Position numbers and translations under genes: made by a program. Under the pieces are notes generated by a model. The model was not told the DNA's origin. It was given only the letters and a program-made list of their open reading frames with translations, and searched no databases. From Aquanectria penicillioides (Eukaryota > Ascomycota > Sordariomycetes > Hypocreales > Nectriaceae), in assembly GCA_003415625.1 (NCBI GenBank), contig PYIU01000010.1:1548501-1612500 (forward strand): DNA of 64,000 bases, in the 5' to 3' direction. This document shows positions 48,342 through 62,100 of this stretch, in pieces. Each line of letters begins with the position of its first letter. The stretch's first letter is position 1.

Positions 48342-51072
48342 TCAAACACCTACTTTGGAGAAATGCCAAAACGATTGTGAAAATTGCTCCAGCAAGGATA
48401 CAGACCAGCATGGGATTAACATGAGGCAACTGCTGTTCAACTTCGTTGTCGACGGATGTTGGAGGCAATATATTCGGCGGGTCCGGGGTTCAAGGTTTGT
48501 AACCTCAGGTAGCGTCTGCTGCGAGGAGCTCCCTTCAAGGGGCATTGCGCTCGATGTGTTCCCACCCTGCTGTTTGGCTAAGACGGCTTGGCTTTTCTTA
48601 TAAAGCCAGCTTCGTTGATTGCTTTCCAAGTATCCGTTGGAGTGGTCGAAATAGGATGATTGGAGTGATTCCTTGACTCGACCAACCAATGTCGTTGCAA
48701 GCTTTTGCAAGTCTTGTAAAACTCCCATGTCCCGATAGTCGATGCTATTTATTTGAACGTCCCACATAAGATGCATGGCCTCCTTGTAAGAATCTCGTTC
48801 ATCATCCGCGGGAAATAGAATCTGCCATCGATTCAAGTCCGCGAAAAATTCTGGTAGGCAGTCTTCGCCCCTGCACTTCAATACCTCCACCATTGCCTTT
48901 GCCAGGCAAAGGAACGGGATAATGTCGGTGACATCCTGTAGAGCTTCGCCATGACTTAGCTTACGCATTGAAGAAGTGGCGCATTTCCAGGCGACGCCGT
49001 AATCAGTTATTCGTTCGTTGACGTTGTGGAAGTCCGTGGAGCTACCTTGGGCTGCCCCTTTCATCACCTCGTACTCGTAAATGAAATTCATGTAGAGTGG
49101 TTCGAAATATCGTGCAGACGTCGGCTCATTCGGTTTTGCAACCAGCCCACCAGCCTTTGATATGAGTCTCAAGCCTCGATTGTTCCCATCATTTTGAAGC
49201 AGAATAGACGCGATTGAAATGTCTGCACCTTGTTGTACTAGATACCGAACGGTGGCGGCGTGATATGACCCAGCTGCAGCACTCAAAGCCGTACCATGAG
49301 AAGTTAGAGCGTTGATGTCAGCACCAGTCTCCACGTAAAACTGCACCTGGTCCAGGTTTCCAAATTTTGAGGCTTGGAATAGTGCAGCTTGAACCTTTTT
49401 GACATCCTTGTCCTTATTCTGTAATAAATTCACGATGTCGGTGAATCCTTTTCTTTTTGCCTGCTCCAACGGTGTTCTACCACGTTCAATCCCACTCCAA
49501 TCCCACTTATTGACAACGTGATTTACGTCAACTCCGTATGTGAGGAGCAGCCTGACAATTTCAGTTCTTCCACTAGCTACTGCATCAGAAAGTGGTGTGC
49601 GGTGTTCTCCGGATCCCATCTCGTGAGAATAGGCGTTCACTTTCACTCCCTTTGTCAGAAGTTCCCGTACTTGATCATGCCTTCCATCAGAAATTCCGTA
49701 CTCCAGGTTCATAGAGCCTATTGTACGGCTATCAAGGATCTCCAAGGCCTTGAGAAAAATTAAATGATAGTCACAGTATCTGTGGGCCGGAGGCGGATCG
49801 GAGATTTTATCATTTTGGAAAAGTAACATATCAAAGATGCACAGGCCGCAATAGGCTTCCGGAATGGCCGTCTCTGTTCTTTGATCCGGGGATATAGGGT
49901 CCATCGGTGGTGCTGTCTTCTCATGAAAACAGTCTTCAAGACCGAATTCGTGATCAAGATTGTCGATATCTTTGTCCAATTTCTGTCTTTGAAAAGCTGC
50001 TAATTGTTCGCGATCCAATGTTCCGCGTTGATGTAACTGTTCAAGCCCAAAACTGTTGAATACATCGGTGTCTCCAAGGAGCCCATTTATGAGTAACTCC
50101 AACTCTAACACCAGTGATCTTTTCTCTGAAGTTGAGGAAATCCGCAGTGTCTCGAGACATGATTGGAGCTTGTGACGGTGTCTGAGCAACGTAAGACAAT
50201 CGTACTTTCTGCTCTCGCTTTCACCTATTGGCTGCAAATCATCTTGATGAAGACATCTAATTGTCGATAAAAGCTCTTGGCTAAGTATTGTAACATAGAT
50301 CTCATGTCCATTTTTTGAGGCGAGAAATGTGAAATGTTGAGATACTTCATGTCGTTGACAAAGGCACTGGGTGCTGCACAGACGTTCGTCATCAATGTTG
50401 ATATAAGAATGATAGCCGAACGAATCACCAACATACTCTGCATCACTATGCTAAGTTAGTGGGGATTCCGAGACTAAGAGCTCATTGACAAATACCTAGA
50501 AAAGGTTTCGGTCAGGCGAAACTTCTTTTCCCAGCCTCGATAAGGGCAGTGCTCCTCGTATTCATCCAGTATCAGGAGGGGCCTATCAGCCACATCACGA
50601 GAAGGCTCTGAAATTATCGCTGTACCCGCTTCCTTCCATTTCTTTCGTTTCAAATACTTGGTCACTCGCTCCGGAGACAGGTTTTGACCATCGCGGCCAA
50701 GTTTCAGCCCAGATTCGTCCACGGTTCCGGCAACTCCTGAAGATCTCAAGGCTATGTACCGCTGTCGAGTCAAATTCTTCGAGAACCCCCATTTCTTAAT
50801 GTAAAACTTATACATCCTTTTACTTGGGATCATTAGGCAAGACTCTAGCTGTGGGAAGTGGTGCAAACATACGTGCCACAGAAACCGCCCGCATCCATGG
50901 TGGCCATGACCTGTTTGAGCGATTGGCGTTCAACGATGAGCAAGTTCCTGATATCATCTCTCTTTTGTTCCCATTCCGCTGACGTGGGTCCTTTCTTTGG
51001 ATGCATGGCTTCGCGAAGTTGTAGGGTCCTATATGGGCAGGAAGCCTGCCCGGCTGGACGTGACGAAGACAT
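48342..51072 (-). CDS. Clr5-domain ankyrin-repeat protein
   Basis: 876 aa as read, from minus-strand exons 51072-50873, 50822-50496 and 50445-48342. The intron phases agree and bring in the segment FLASKNGHEIYVTILSQELL, which other frames hide. N-terminus (about 20-85): a Clr5 domain (PTSAEWEQKRDDIRNLLIVE, SLKQVMATMD, FYIKKWGF). The middle holds Cys/His motifs (CSTQCLCQRH, YCGLC). Residues about 425-590 hold ankyrin-like repeats (RTPLSDAVASGRTEIVRLLL, GTALSAAAGSYHAATVRYL). Clr5-type proteins resemble fungal heterochromatin and transcription factors. Near the end (plus-strand GGGG 48485-48488) one missing base shifts the frame. The other frame runs to 48316 and encodes a hydrophobic helix (CILAGAIFTIVLAFL), so the intact protein may be membrane-anchored at its C-terminus. 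Confidence 0.8.
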
Positions 51073-51760
51073 GGTTCGGGTACCGGGAGGCTCTTCACAC
51101 CAGATCGACGGATGTCTTGACCTTTACATGGTGGTAAATCTGAGCGAGATTTGTACAACTCAAGCAATGGTTTCGAGAAGGAATCAAGAAGAGTATTTGT
51201 AGATACTCGAAAAGATTGCGTGAATTACTAACCTGCTAGTACTTCAGCTTGTAAAAGTTCATTGCAGCTAAATCAGCCATCACGGCCTAACAAGGCGAAC
51301 TTAAGCCACAGTAAAAAGTTCAATGCAGCTTGTTTTCAAACGTAAGGCTGTGGTTGGTTCCTTCGGTAGCTGTGTCTCACCTCAACACCAACTTGTGAAC
51401 CAGGCTTTCCAATCAGCGCCTGTGTAAGGAGACCCAAAACTAGGTAGCTTGTTTTTATGCCAATGACAAATCTGCACATTAAAGCAGAGCAATGACAAAG
51501 GTACATTGCATCCGGGATAATATTACACCGCCGATCACCAAACAGCAGTAGCCAAGACAGCAACGCTAATCTTATCGACTACCCTATACCTCAGTTTGTT
51601 CGTACAACCATGGGTGGTGCAACATAGGCTCCACTTGAACCACAGGACCTACGTCGGTCGTGTGTTAGTGGACGGGGACACTGGCCAAAACACACACCCT
51701 ACCCAAAAGGGTATAGGGTAAGCAGGTTCGGTTGAAGACCGAACAGCCTTCTTAAGCAGC
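51073..51760. other. Junction between the genic block and the AT-rich island, with two hairpins
   Basis: About 690 nt of ordinary composition with no gene. At 51698-51721 lies an inverted repeat ACCCTACCC-AAAA-GGGTATAGGGT. Just after it, at 51726-51744, comes GTTCGGT-TGAAG-ACCGAAC, a perfect 7-bp stem. From about 51,750 the composition changes within a few tens of bases to almost pure A/T. Confidence 0.6.
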
Positions 51761-52799
51761 TATAAATAACTTAAAAGAGTATTAAAGCATTTAATTAAAT
51801 GCTTTAAAGTATCCCTTAAAAAAAAGAAAGAAAGAAAATAAAGCAAAAAGTTATAAATAAAGTAATATTATAAAGGACTATATTAAAACTTTAATAAAAT
51901 TTAAATATAAGGAATTTAAAATTTTAAAAAATAAAAATTAATTAAAAAAAACTATTTATTTATTTTATATATCTTTAAAATCTTTTTTATTTTTTTAATT
52001 AATTTAATAATAAATTAATTTATATTACTTTAAATTTTAATTAATTTTTTTTTAATACTTTAATATTTATCTTTAAGTAAATTAAAAGTATAATATAAAA
52101 GGAAAACTTTAAGCTTAATTTATTTAAATATAAAGAAAATCTTAAAGAAAGTATTTAATTAAATACTTAATATTTATAATTTATTATTTAATTTATTATT
52201 ATTTTTCTTTATAATTTATTTTACTTTTAATATTTAATTTTTTTATTTTAATTTTATTATTACTTTTTTTTATAATATAATTTTTAATTATAGTATTAAT
52301 TAATATAAAATTAATAAATAAAAATTAAAGATTTAAATAGCTTATAAATAATAATTATAATTTTATTTTATTAATTTATTAAAATTAACTCTTTTAATAT
52401 ATAAAAGATTTAGCTTTTTATTTAAAGGAATTTAAAAATAGCCTATTAATTAATTTAAAGTAAATTTATTTATTTAATTTTAATAATTATCTTTCTTTTA
52501 GTAAAGGCAATATAATTTAAATTATAATTACTTTATTAAGTTTAAATAATAATATTAATAATATTTTTAACTATAATATTAGCAATTATAATATAACTCT
52601 TTTTTTATATTATATATTTAATTAATTAAATAATTAATAAAGGTAATATAAAGTACTTATAAAAACTTTATTTATTACTTTTAATAATAAATAAATTTAT
52701 ATATTATTTCACTTTTGCCCTTAAACTCGCAACTGCTTGCAGCCATCCCAAACCACCTCTAAAACATCTAAAACCACAATCAACCGATTCCTTATGCTA

Positions 52800-55700
52800 G
52801 ATTACCCCTAGCTATAATGGCGCATTAGGAGCGTAGCGCTAATGCTATAGCCCTTTTAATAGTTATTAATTTAGGAAGATGCAGTATTAAAAACAGCTAA
52901 TATAACCCCCTTTTTACTATTAGCCAGTATAGCAATGCGCCTAAAATAAATAAAGCAATAGAAGCTAGCAAAAGCCTTATAACCAATAAAGATAAAGAAG
53001 CCTATAAAGCTATTATTAAGATTGTTCTATCTTACCTTTTTAAAGCAGTTTAAAAGGTATTTTAAACCTATACTAATATATATAAAATGCACTCTTGCCC
53101 CCCCTTTAAGACTAATATAACCTTTAAAGAAAGACTTATTAATAAAATTACTATTGCTATAATAATTGCTATTATTATAGCAGTAATAGCTACTTTAGCT
53201 AACTTAAGCTCCTTTTTTCTTTAGCTAATATAATAGTTTTATGCATTAGTCCTTTTATGCAGCTTTATATCTATAAATACTAAAACTAATAAGCGCATAA
53301 TGCATAGCTGCATTAAGCATAAAGTTACTATTTGCACTAAAAACGCCCCTAAAGATATTAAAAACCGCACTTTAATAGAAACTGTATAAGCAGCGAACTA
53401 AGCCTATAGCAACTCCTATATAATTATAGCATACTGCCTTTTCAATAGAGATATAGTCCTTATCTTCCTTACCTTAAAATAGGCTAAAGCCTTCTGCAAT
53501 AAAGGATAGATAGCTATAGCATTTAGGAATAATGCCCTTTTAGCTCCTTTAATCTTTACTATTTTAATAAAAGGAATTTAAATTAAATCTATCTTTAATA
53601 ATATAAATAAACTTATTAGAACTATTAATAATGCTAATACCTTAAGAGTTAGTAAAGTAAAGCCTATTTAGGCCTAAAATAGCATTACTATAAGAATAAA
53701 TTTAATCCTTTATATTCTATTAATTAAAGAAGCTAATAGCCTATATAATAATAGGCTTTTTCTTAATATAGAACTTTATAATTATAAACCCTTTAATAAA
53801 GGATTAAAACTTACTTAATACTTTTAATACTATAAGTATAGCTATATTATAAGAAACTATTAATTTACCTTAATCTATAGCTAATATAGTAGCTTAATAT
53901 ATAATAACTGCCCTATTAAAAAAGAAGAAATCCCTTATTGCTATACTTTATACTATAAAGACTATTTAGCCTAAAGCTATACCTGCCTTATAGCAAAAAA
54001 GCATTAAACTTATATAAAAGAAGAATACTATAGACAATTAATAAAATATAAAGAATGCACCCTAATATAGTAAAACCTCCTCTATTTATAATAAAATAGC
54101 TTTTTTAGAAACCCCCTCTTTATAGCTCCCTCCCTTACTAAAAGAATTAGCTAACTTTTAGAATCTATAAATAAATAATGCTATATTTTATTTAGCGCTT
54201 TCCCTTTCTTTAGTGCCTATACTTTATTGCTACTATCTATTAAATTAACCCCTCTATTTATATTTAATTAATATAGATTCTATTCTAAAATATATATTAC
54301 TATTTTAAATTAATCTATTAGGCATTATATATCTATAATAAATATAATGCAATTGCACTTCTTAAATTGGCTAAAAACTAAAGAATTAATGCCTTAATAA
54401 ATCCTAAAAGATTAAACTATATTATAATCTATTACTTAAGCTATATAGCTCTCTATATACATAAACAATATAGACTGGAAACCTAGACCTATTAGGCTAG
54501 GGAAGATTAGGCTAGTATTAATTTTAAGCACTACTATATAAGAATAATTGCAGTATATAACCCCTTAAGAGGCAAGGGAAACTTAAGGGTAATGCGCGCT
54601 CTAGCCGGCCTCACTCTAGCCCCCTAAACAATTATAGTTAAAGACTTTAATCTATACTATTTAATTTAAAACTACTATAAAAGAACTACTCTATATAGCC
54701 TAACCTTTTTAATAGAAATGCAATAGCTAAATATAGCCCTAATAACCCCCTATAAAATAGTAACTTAAGAAGCTAATAATGCTAGGAATAGTACCTTTAA
54801 TTTAGCCTAAGCCTTAAAGGATAGCTATATTACCTATTTAGGCCTTAACTATAATTTAAATGGCTTTAATTATATCCTATAGCAAATATATATTAAACCC
54901 TTTATAAATATATTGCCTTCTTTTCTACTAGACCTTTAGTTTATAGCATTTAATTAATATATAATAAACCCTAAAAAGGCTAAACTTAAGGCATAAATTA
55001 CCTTTTGCTAGACTTTAGGCAAAATAACCTTTATATAATAGTTAAAATAGGCAATTAAATAGCTAATTTAAGGACTATATTAAATTGCTTAATATACTAC
55101 CTTAATATAAAGGCAATTTAGGCCTAGCCGCAATAATTAATAAAACTAGCTTACTATAAAGGCTACTTACTAACTTAAATAAGCATAAAGATATATATAA
55201 TGCAATAGTATAGTAGCTAATTAACTAAAACTATAAGAAGTAGGCAATAAGCAAAAGGCTTATATAGCTAGGGCTAAATAAGTAGCTTAATGCAATACCT
55301 TATTTAAAGCTAAAATAGAGAAAGATATAGGCAGCCAAAAGAAACTCTAGAACTTAAAGAGATAGGCATAACTCTAAAGTAGGATTGCCTTAGCCTTATC
55401 TTAGCTCCCCCCCTTAACTGCCCTAAGCAAGACTCTTTAGCTATAAGCTATATTAAAAAGGCAATTATATTAATAAAATGCTTTTTCCTTAAACTTTAGG
55501 TAAATAACTAAAATATTAAATCTATTATAATAGACTTTATAATATAATCTATAGAAGTAGACTAAATGCTATAAAATGCTAAGGACCTAATGCAAAATTG
55601 TATTAAACTCTATAAGCTAGTATATACACTCTTTAAAATCTAGTTATAAAAAGCTCTTAATAGCAATAGATTTCCTACTAGCTTTCTTAAAGTATGCAAT

Positions 55701-58650
55701 AAGCCCTTTCTAAAAGCCCTTACTATTATTATAAATATAAGTATTGCATTTAGGCACTTTTTATATTGCTTTTACTATATAACTGCCACTATTATCCTTA
55801 AGCTAAATAAAATAATAGCCTAAAAATGTATAGTATTTAAATAGAGATTTATTTCCTTCCTTAATATTATTAGTAAAGTAATAAAGTTAATAATAGTTTA
55901 GTAAATAGTAATAGCAGCTAAAAGCCTAAATATACTCCCTAATAGTTAAATAGAGAATAGGCCTTAAAGGTCTATTAAGCTTGCCCTTATAGTTATAGTA
56001 GAAGCAATACATATAGTATAGGCCTATAGTAAAATAGCATTACTCCTTTAACTAAACTTTATTATAGCCTTTAATTTAATTAACTATAAAAGGCTTATTA
56101 CTACCCTTTATAATTAAGGCTTTTTATAATAGCTATTAGTCTAGCTTTTTAACTATTTATTTAAGCGTTTAATATACCTTTAGTTTAATAGCAAGTCCTT
56201 TAAACCTTATAGCATTAAGGCTAAAGTCCTATAGGGTTTGCCGCTCTTTTCTATTCTTTTTATTCTATTTATATTAGGGCTCTATATAGCACTTAATAAA
56301 ATCCTTAAAATTATAGTAATTAAATTTACTAATAATATAAATATACTTATATTTAAGAGTAATGCAATAAAGATTTAGGCTTAACTTAAAGCTATATAGA
56401 TAGTATATATATTTTAGGCCTTTACTAATAGTATAACCTTTAAACCCACTAAAGCCTAGCTTCTTTACTTCTTTTACTAGCACTAAAGGCATTAAGTCTA
56501 ACTAACCCTTACTTAAAATACAATTTAACTATAGAAATTATACTATTTTTTTAAATTATAGCTATATAGAAAACTGCTTTAGGGCCTATATATCTTTAAG
56601 CTTAAAGGAAAACTTAAATGCTAAAAATAGGCCCTTACTGCCCTTACTATAAGTATATAAAGAGTAAACCTTAAGGCTGCCTATATAATATATATATATA
56701 TATATTAGATCTATAATTACCTATAGTATTAATATATACTATTCCTTAATAAAAAGGGGCGGCAACCTAAAGGGGATTGCTAAAGCCCTATTAACTAAAT
56801 AGACCTAAGCCCTATGCACTATTAAAAGAGGCTATAGGGCCACTTTAATTAAACTACTAAAAAGTAAGCTTAAAATCCCCCTATTAAATATATACTTTAA
56901 TAAATAATTTGCTTAATTTTAAGGCTAGCTTTAAACTTAAGGCATTAAAAGACTTATCCTTTTTGCAATTATATTAATAATACATTAAATTTATTATTGC
57001 TATTATAATAGCCTTTAGTATAAACTAATATAAAAATATAAAAAGTGGCTTATTAATTAGCTTTTTAATAGAGAATATAAAGAAAACTAAAAGTTAATTA
57101 AAAACTAAATATTAATTAATTAAAGGCATTAATAAAAGTAAGCTAAATATAAGTCTTATAAATAGTATATTAATAATAGAATAAAGGCAGCTAAAATCTT
57201 TCTACTCTATATAAAGGAGAAGACTATTTGCCTATATAAAAAACTAAAAAAGTATAAAAGCTTCTTATTTACTTAAATATAGATAGATTGCATTAAACTT
57301 TAGGGATTCCTTTTCTAAAGAAGAGTCCTTAAGGTAAGTATGCCTTAATGCTAATGCAAAAATACTATTAAAATAATTAGCTATATTATACTATATTACC
57401 TACTTTACTTTAGCTAAAGGGAAACTCTATTTAATCTACCTTATAACCTTCTTAAGCTTAAGCAATATCTATCTAAAGCCTAAATTGCATATTGCCTTAT
57501 TAAATGGCTAGCCTATTTATATATTATACTATACTATAAGCTAGCTATTAAGCTATATTTAATCTAAAATATGCCTACTTTTATATTGCCCTTACCTTTT
57601 AATAACTCTTTTACTTAAATGCTTTAACCCCTCTATTAAAAGGGAAGTTAATACACTTAAAAAAACCCCCTTTAAAAAAGAAAAAAAACTAGCCTACTAT
57701 ATAAATAATATATTAAAGCCTGCCCTCTCTAATAGTTAGGTCTTTACCTTAGCCCTATTTAGACTCTACCCCTATCTATTATTATACCTAATCTATACCT
57801 ACCTGCTTTAGTAATACTATCTATTTTAAGTTTATATTCTCTTTAAAAAATATAAAATCTATTTTATTCTCTTTACTATCTCTCTCTCTATCCTCCTTTA
57901 TGCTGTTCTCCCCTTTATCCTTAAGCCCTCCTTACTTTAATCCCCCCCTAGCTCCTTTAGAGCTTAAGCCATTACTTAAAGAGTTATATTAGACTTTAGT
58001 CTTTACTATTAATATTAGTTAACTTAAATTTATATTAAAACTAATACTATTTACTGCTATTATTACTTTTAGGCACTGCCTATCTTTAAGTAGCCTTAGC
58101 CCTTTTAACTAAAAAAGGCAATATAGCTATTAAGCTTTTAAGAGTTATAGCTATATAATTAACTCTATTAATTAGCTTATAAAGTTAATTAGCACTAAAA
58201 CCTATAGTTAAAACTATAGAAGCAGCTTAAAAGTACACTTAAGTTGCCCTTCTTTTAGCTTAAGTAGCCTTAGCCCCTAACCGCTAAAGCTTTTCCTTCT
58301 ATAACCTATATTAGCATTATGCCTATAATAAAACTAAATTAAGCTATACTTACTATAGCTATTCCCTTCTATAATACTACTATTAGTATATAAGCATTAG
58401 CCTTTACTAAATATAGTAATAGCTTATATAGCTTATATATATAGGCATAAGCTATATAGCTATTAGCCTTAATATCTTTTAATAGTTAGCTTTTTATAAC
58501 TATAAGGGATAGAAACTATATATTAGCTTAATTTTAGTATAGACTATCCTTTCTATCTTTTACTATTTGCATAATATATATAGAATAGAGCAGATCCTGC
58601 ACTGCCCCTAAGGTTAATATAGCACCCCCTACCCTAATATAGCCAGCTTA
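52800..58650 (+). mobile_element. RIP-decayed non-LTR retrotransposon (LINE, Tad-like)
   Basis: Ignoring stops, the plus strand still spells a LINE. Zinc-knuckle-like traces lie near 53,930-54,060. An endonuclease follows at about 54,540-54,960, with VKDFNLYY (VGDFN motif) and SYITYLGL-type remains. A reverse transcriptase begins before 56,260 (PLFSILFI), with F-T-N-N at 56,324-56,335 where FADD is expected. Asp-to-Asn and Ala-to-Thr are G-to-A changes, and numerous in-frame TAG/TAA sit at former Trp, Gln and Arg codons. Both are RIP signatures. The 3' end is probably marked by the ATT microsatellite. The 5' limit is set at the end of the GC-richer patch near 52,800. It codes for nothing functional. 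Confidence 0.75.
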
Positions 58651-58712
58651 ATGTCTTAGCATCTACTAATATTAGCAAAATACAGTCTATAGCTACTATA
58701 AATACATACCGC

Positions 58713-58788
58713 TATTATTATTATTATTATTATTATTGTTATTATTATTATTATTATTGTTATTATTATTATTATTGTAATTATTATC
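58713..58788 (+). repeat. (ATT)n microsatellite, probable LINE 3' tail
   Basis: About 25 ATT units with occasional GTT interruptions directly after the LINE remains. Simple-sequence tails are common at LINE 3' ends. Confidence 0.85.
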
Positions 58789-58939
58789 CTTAACTGCATA
58801 TAATTAGCATAAAATAGCAATAGAAGTAGCAGTTAGCACTTATATAAGTTAGGTATCCTATATAAGCAATGCATTAGTAAAGTGTATACTTAAAGACAAT
58901 AGGAAGCTCTTATAGAGGCATATAAAGAAGGAAGGAAAG

Positions 58940-59136
58940 GAAAGGAAACAGGCATGCCCATAAAGTTCGAGAAATAACAATAGCAACACTTAAACAATTA
59001 GCAGCCGGCCGGCCGCCAGCTGGCGCTGGATCGGCGCCCTACTCCCCGCAATGGGCCTATAGCACAGACAATCTGGACCCGTTGCGGGCCCCACTTTTAC
59101 CCTGCTTACTAACCCTACAACCAGGTGAATGGGATA
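58940..59136. other. GC-rich patch between the two decayed transposons
   Basis: A 200-nt patch that escaped the AT drift. It includes GCCGGCCGGCCGCCAGC near 59003 and a segment (near 59,095-59,118) that in reverse complement reads TAGGGTTAGTAAGCAGGG. That segment partly matches TAGGGTAAGCAGG at 51,714-51,726 on the other side of the LINE block, in inverted orientation. Confidence 0.55.
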
Positions 59137-62100
59137 TGTTAAACCTGAGGTATCCTATATATAGGGAAACACCAGAACGCACTTTGGATTATAGAAACAA
59201 AGCTTGAAATAATTAAATGAAGGTTATGTAAATACAATATAGCTCTATTAGGTCTAGCGCAACCTAACCCCTCTTTTAGAGCCTGAGTGATAAAGTAAGG
59301 CTAGGAGGGACAAGAAGAAGAAAATAAGAATATATATAATTACATAATTAGTTCAGTTCAATAATTAAGAGTCTTAAAGCTATATTTATTAGTGCAGCTA
59401 TAACTATTCAATTGAGCTTTAAAAGCAAGAAATAAACCTTATATTTTAATTCTAAACTAAATACATAAGATAACCTTTAAGACCTATATCCTTAATAACC
59501 TAAACGACTAGAAAACCTTTAAATAAAGCTATAAAGTAAAAATCACTATAGAATAAGTCAAGAAGCTTAGAATCCTTAAGGACTCTTTTTAGTTTAAGAC
59601 TACCTAAATTTCTAAGCCTATAATGCTAACTACTATAAGATACTTTATAAAAGAGAAAGCTAAGGCTAGAAGCTTAAGATTAAAGTTTATTTAATTAATA
59701 TAAAAGGCAACTATAATAATAAAGCTACTTCTTAAAGACTAAAAACTATTAAAATGCAAATTTATAATATTTTGCTATAATTAAAAAAAATATAAAATTA
59801 AAGTAAATAGAATCTATAATATTCTTAATTAAATAATAAAGAAAATAAGCCTTTATTATATTTAAATATATTTATTTATAATAGATAAAGGGAATAATAA
59901 TAATAATATTATAAAATTCTATAATAATCTTAAAGCTATATATAGAATTAATAATGCACTAAAAGGAAAATAAGCTTAAAAATGCTATTTTAAAGTGCTA
60001 AAATAGACTTTAAACCCTAAAATTATTTAATAAGATTAAATTATTAATTAAAAATAGTCTATAAAGATTGCAACTATAAGAAATATTGCTAAAGCCTTAT
60101 ACCTAAATGTATAGTTTATAGACTTAAAATAATACCTTAAAAGTTACTTTTAAATATTTCTTTAAATTACTAAAGCATAATATAAAGACACTATTAAGAA
60201 AAGTACCTATATACTAGCTGCTTTTACTTTAAGTTTTAAATATAAGATTAAGAAAAGAAAAGAGACTAAAGAAAAGCAATATAAAGCTTTAGTATAAAAG
60301 GGGAACTTTAGACCTATATTTTAAGGCTTAAACCTACCTTTTAAAAAATATTTTTATTTAAAGAGCTTATAATCTAAATAACTTAAGTTAAAGAAATAAA
60401 AATAAACTCTAAAGGAAGATAATTACTGTATTTTATATAGGAAATCACACTTTAATGCTAATACCTAAAAGTGCTAGATTGCATTCCCTAAAAATATACC
60501 TAAGCAAATAAAAAGGCAAAAGTGGATAGATAAAAGATAGGAAATATAGTTAAAAGATTAAATTAAAGTCTAGAAACTATATAAAAAGCTCAAGAAGCAA
60601 ACCGCATAATTAATTAAGGATTTAAACTAATAACTAATATTATAAATTTTAATCTTAAATTCTATAGCTATTTTCCTTATTTTATATAGCAAATACCTAT
60701 TATAAATCTTAATTATACTTAACTTAAGGACAATACTATATATTTTTAATAATAAAAAGAAATTTAAGAATCTTAAATTAGCTTTATTTAGTAAAGTTAT
60801 CTTTATTAGATTAAAGAACCTTTTAATTTTAGGATATAGAGATATAGAAATTGAAGTTTAAAACCTATAAAGTAAAGCTTATTTCCTTATTTTAAGGTGT
60901 ATTACTTACTGCCTATAAATTAAAATAAATCTAGTTTTATTAAAAAGACTCTATTAATATAGTTATTAATAGGATTAAAGAAATAAAAATAATATTTTAA
61001 GATATAAAAGTGGGCAAGCTTTATATAGATTAAAGATTGCCTATAATTAATATATTTTAGATTATAAGCCTATTACTTAAGAATAAAGCTTATTTATAAT
61101 AAATAAACCTTATTATAATTTATAGATATTAAAATATCTATAATAAGTAAAAGCTATAAAATAGCACTGCTAATTAAGTTATTTAGGACCTAAAGCATTA
61201 AAATATTTAATTAACTATACTATTAATATAAAGATTAAAGGCCTAATAATAGTTAAATATAATACTTATAGATTAGGCAAGATAAAATGCTAAGAGCACT
61301 ATAAACTATAAATATAAAGCTTAATTCCTAAAGAGTAAGTTTCTTTAGACTTTTATAACTTTTAACCCAATATAATAAACCTTTCTTTATGCATTATTAT
61401 AATAGACTATATATTAAAAATGTACTAAAACTATTACTTTAAAAATTAAAAAGAAAAATAATTATTATTAATATTGTAAAACTTTACTTAAATATTAGAA
61501 ATAAAATATAGAATTAAACTTTAAGTAATAGAAATAGATAATAAGCTTTAAAAGAGCAATTTAGTCTATATATAGCTAGATTAAAGAGGAATAGCAGTAA
61601 AAGAAAGTGCCCCTTAAATATAGCAATAGAATGGATTAAAAGAATGTTTTAAGGGGGTAGTAAAAGAGAAAATAAAAGTTCTTGCAATTAAAAGTGGTCT
61701 ATTAGCTAGATTATAGCTAAAGATAGTAAAAATAGTAGTATATTTACTAAACTAAACTTTAAAATAGGGACTTAAGTAGAAAATACTATATAAGAGCTTT
61801 TTTTTATTAATTAAAAGCTTAAATAAGGATTATAAGCTATAAATTACTTATCTTAGGACAATTAATTGTAAATTATTTGCAATAACTAAAGACACTTAAT
61901 TAAAGAAGAATTGACTTATATTTAAAATAAGCCTAAAGGCTTAAATAGATTATTTTATAGAATATAATTCCTAAAATCTCTTTTGCATTTAAAATCCAAT
62001 TATTAATTAAGTATATATAACCTAAAATATTATCTTTAATAAAGAAGACCTCTTTTTGGCAAGTAATGCTAAAATAAAAGAAACTATAGGTAAAAAGACC

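Noticed and set aside
50225..50446. Separate 73-codon protein ahead of the ankyrin gene
   Set aside because: The other frame of the same stretch, reached from a TAG acceptor at 50446 in the correct phase, continues directly into the ankyrin protein and encodes a sensible helical segment.
56274..56492. 72-codon minus-strand frame in the AT-rich island
   Set aside because: It is antisense to the decayed LINE reverse transcriptase and consists of AT-biased residues (Tyr, Ile, Lys, Asn).
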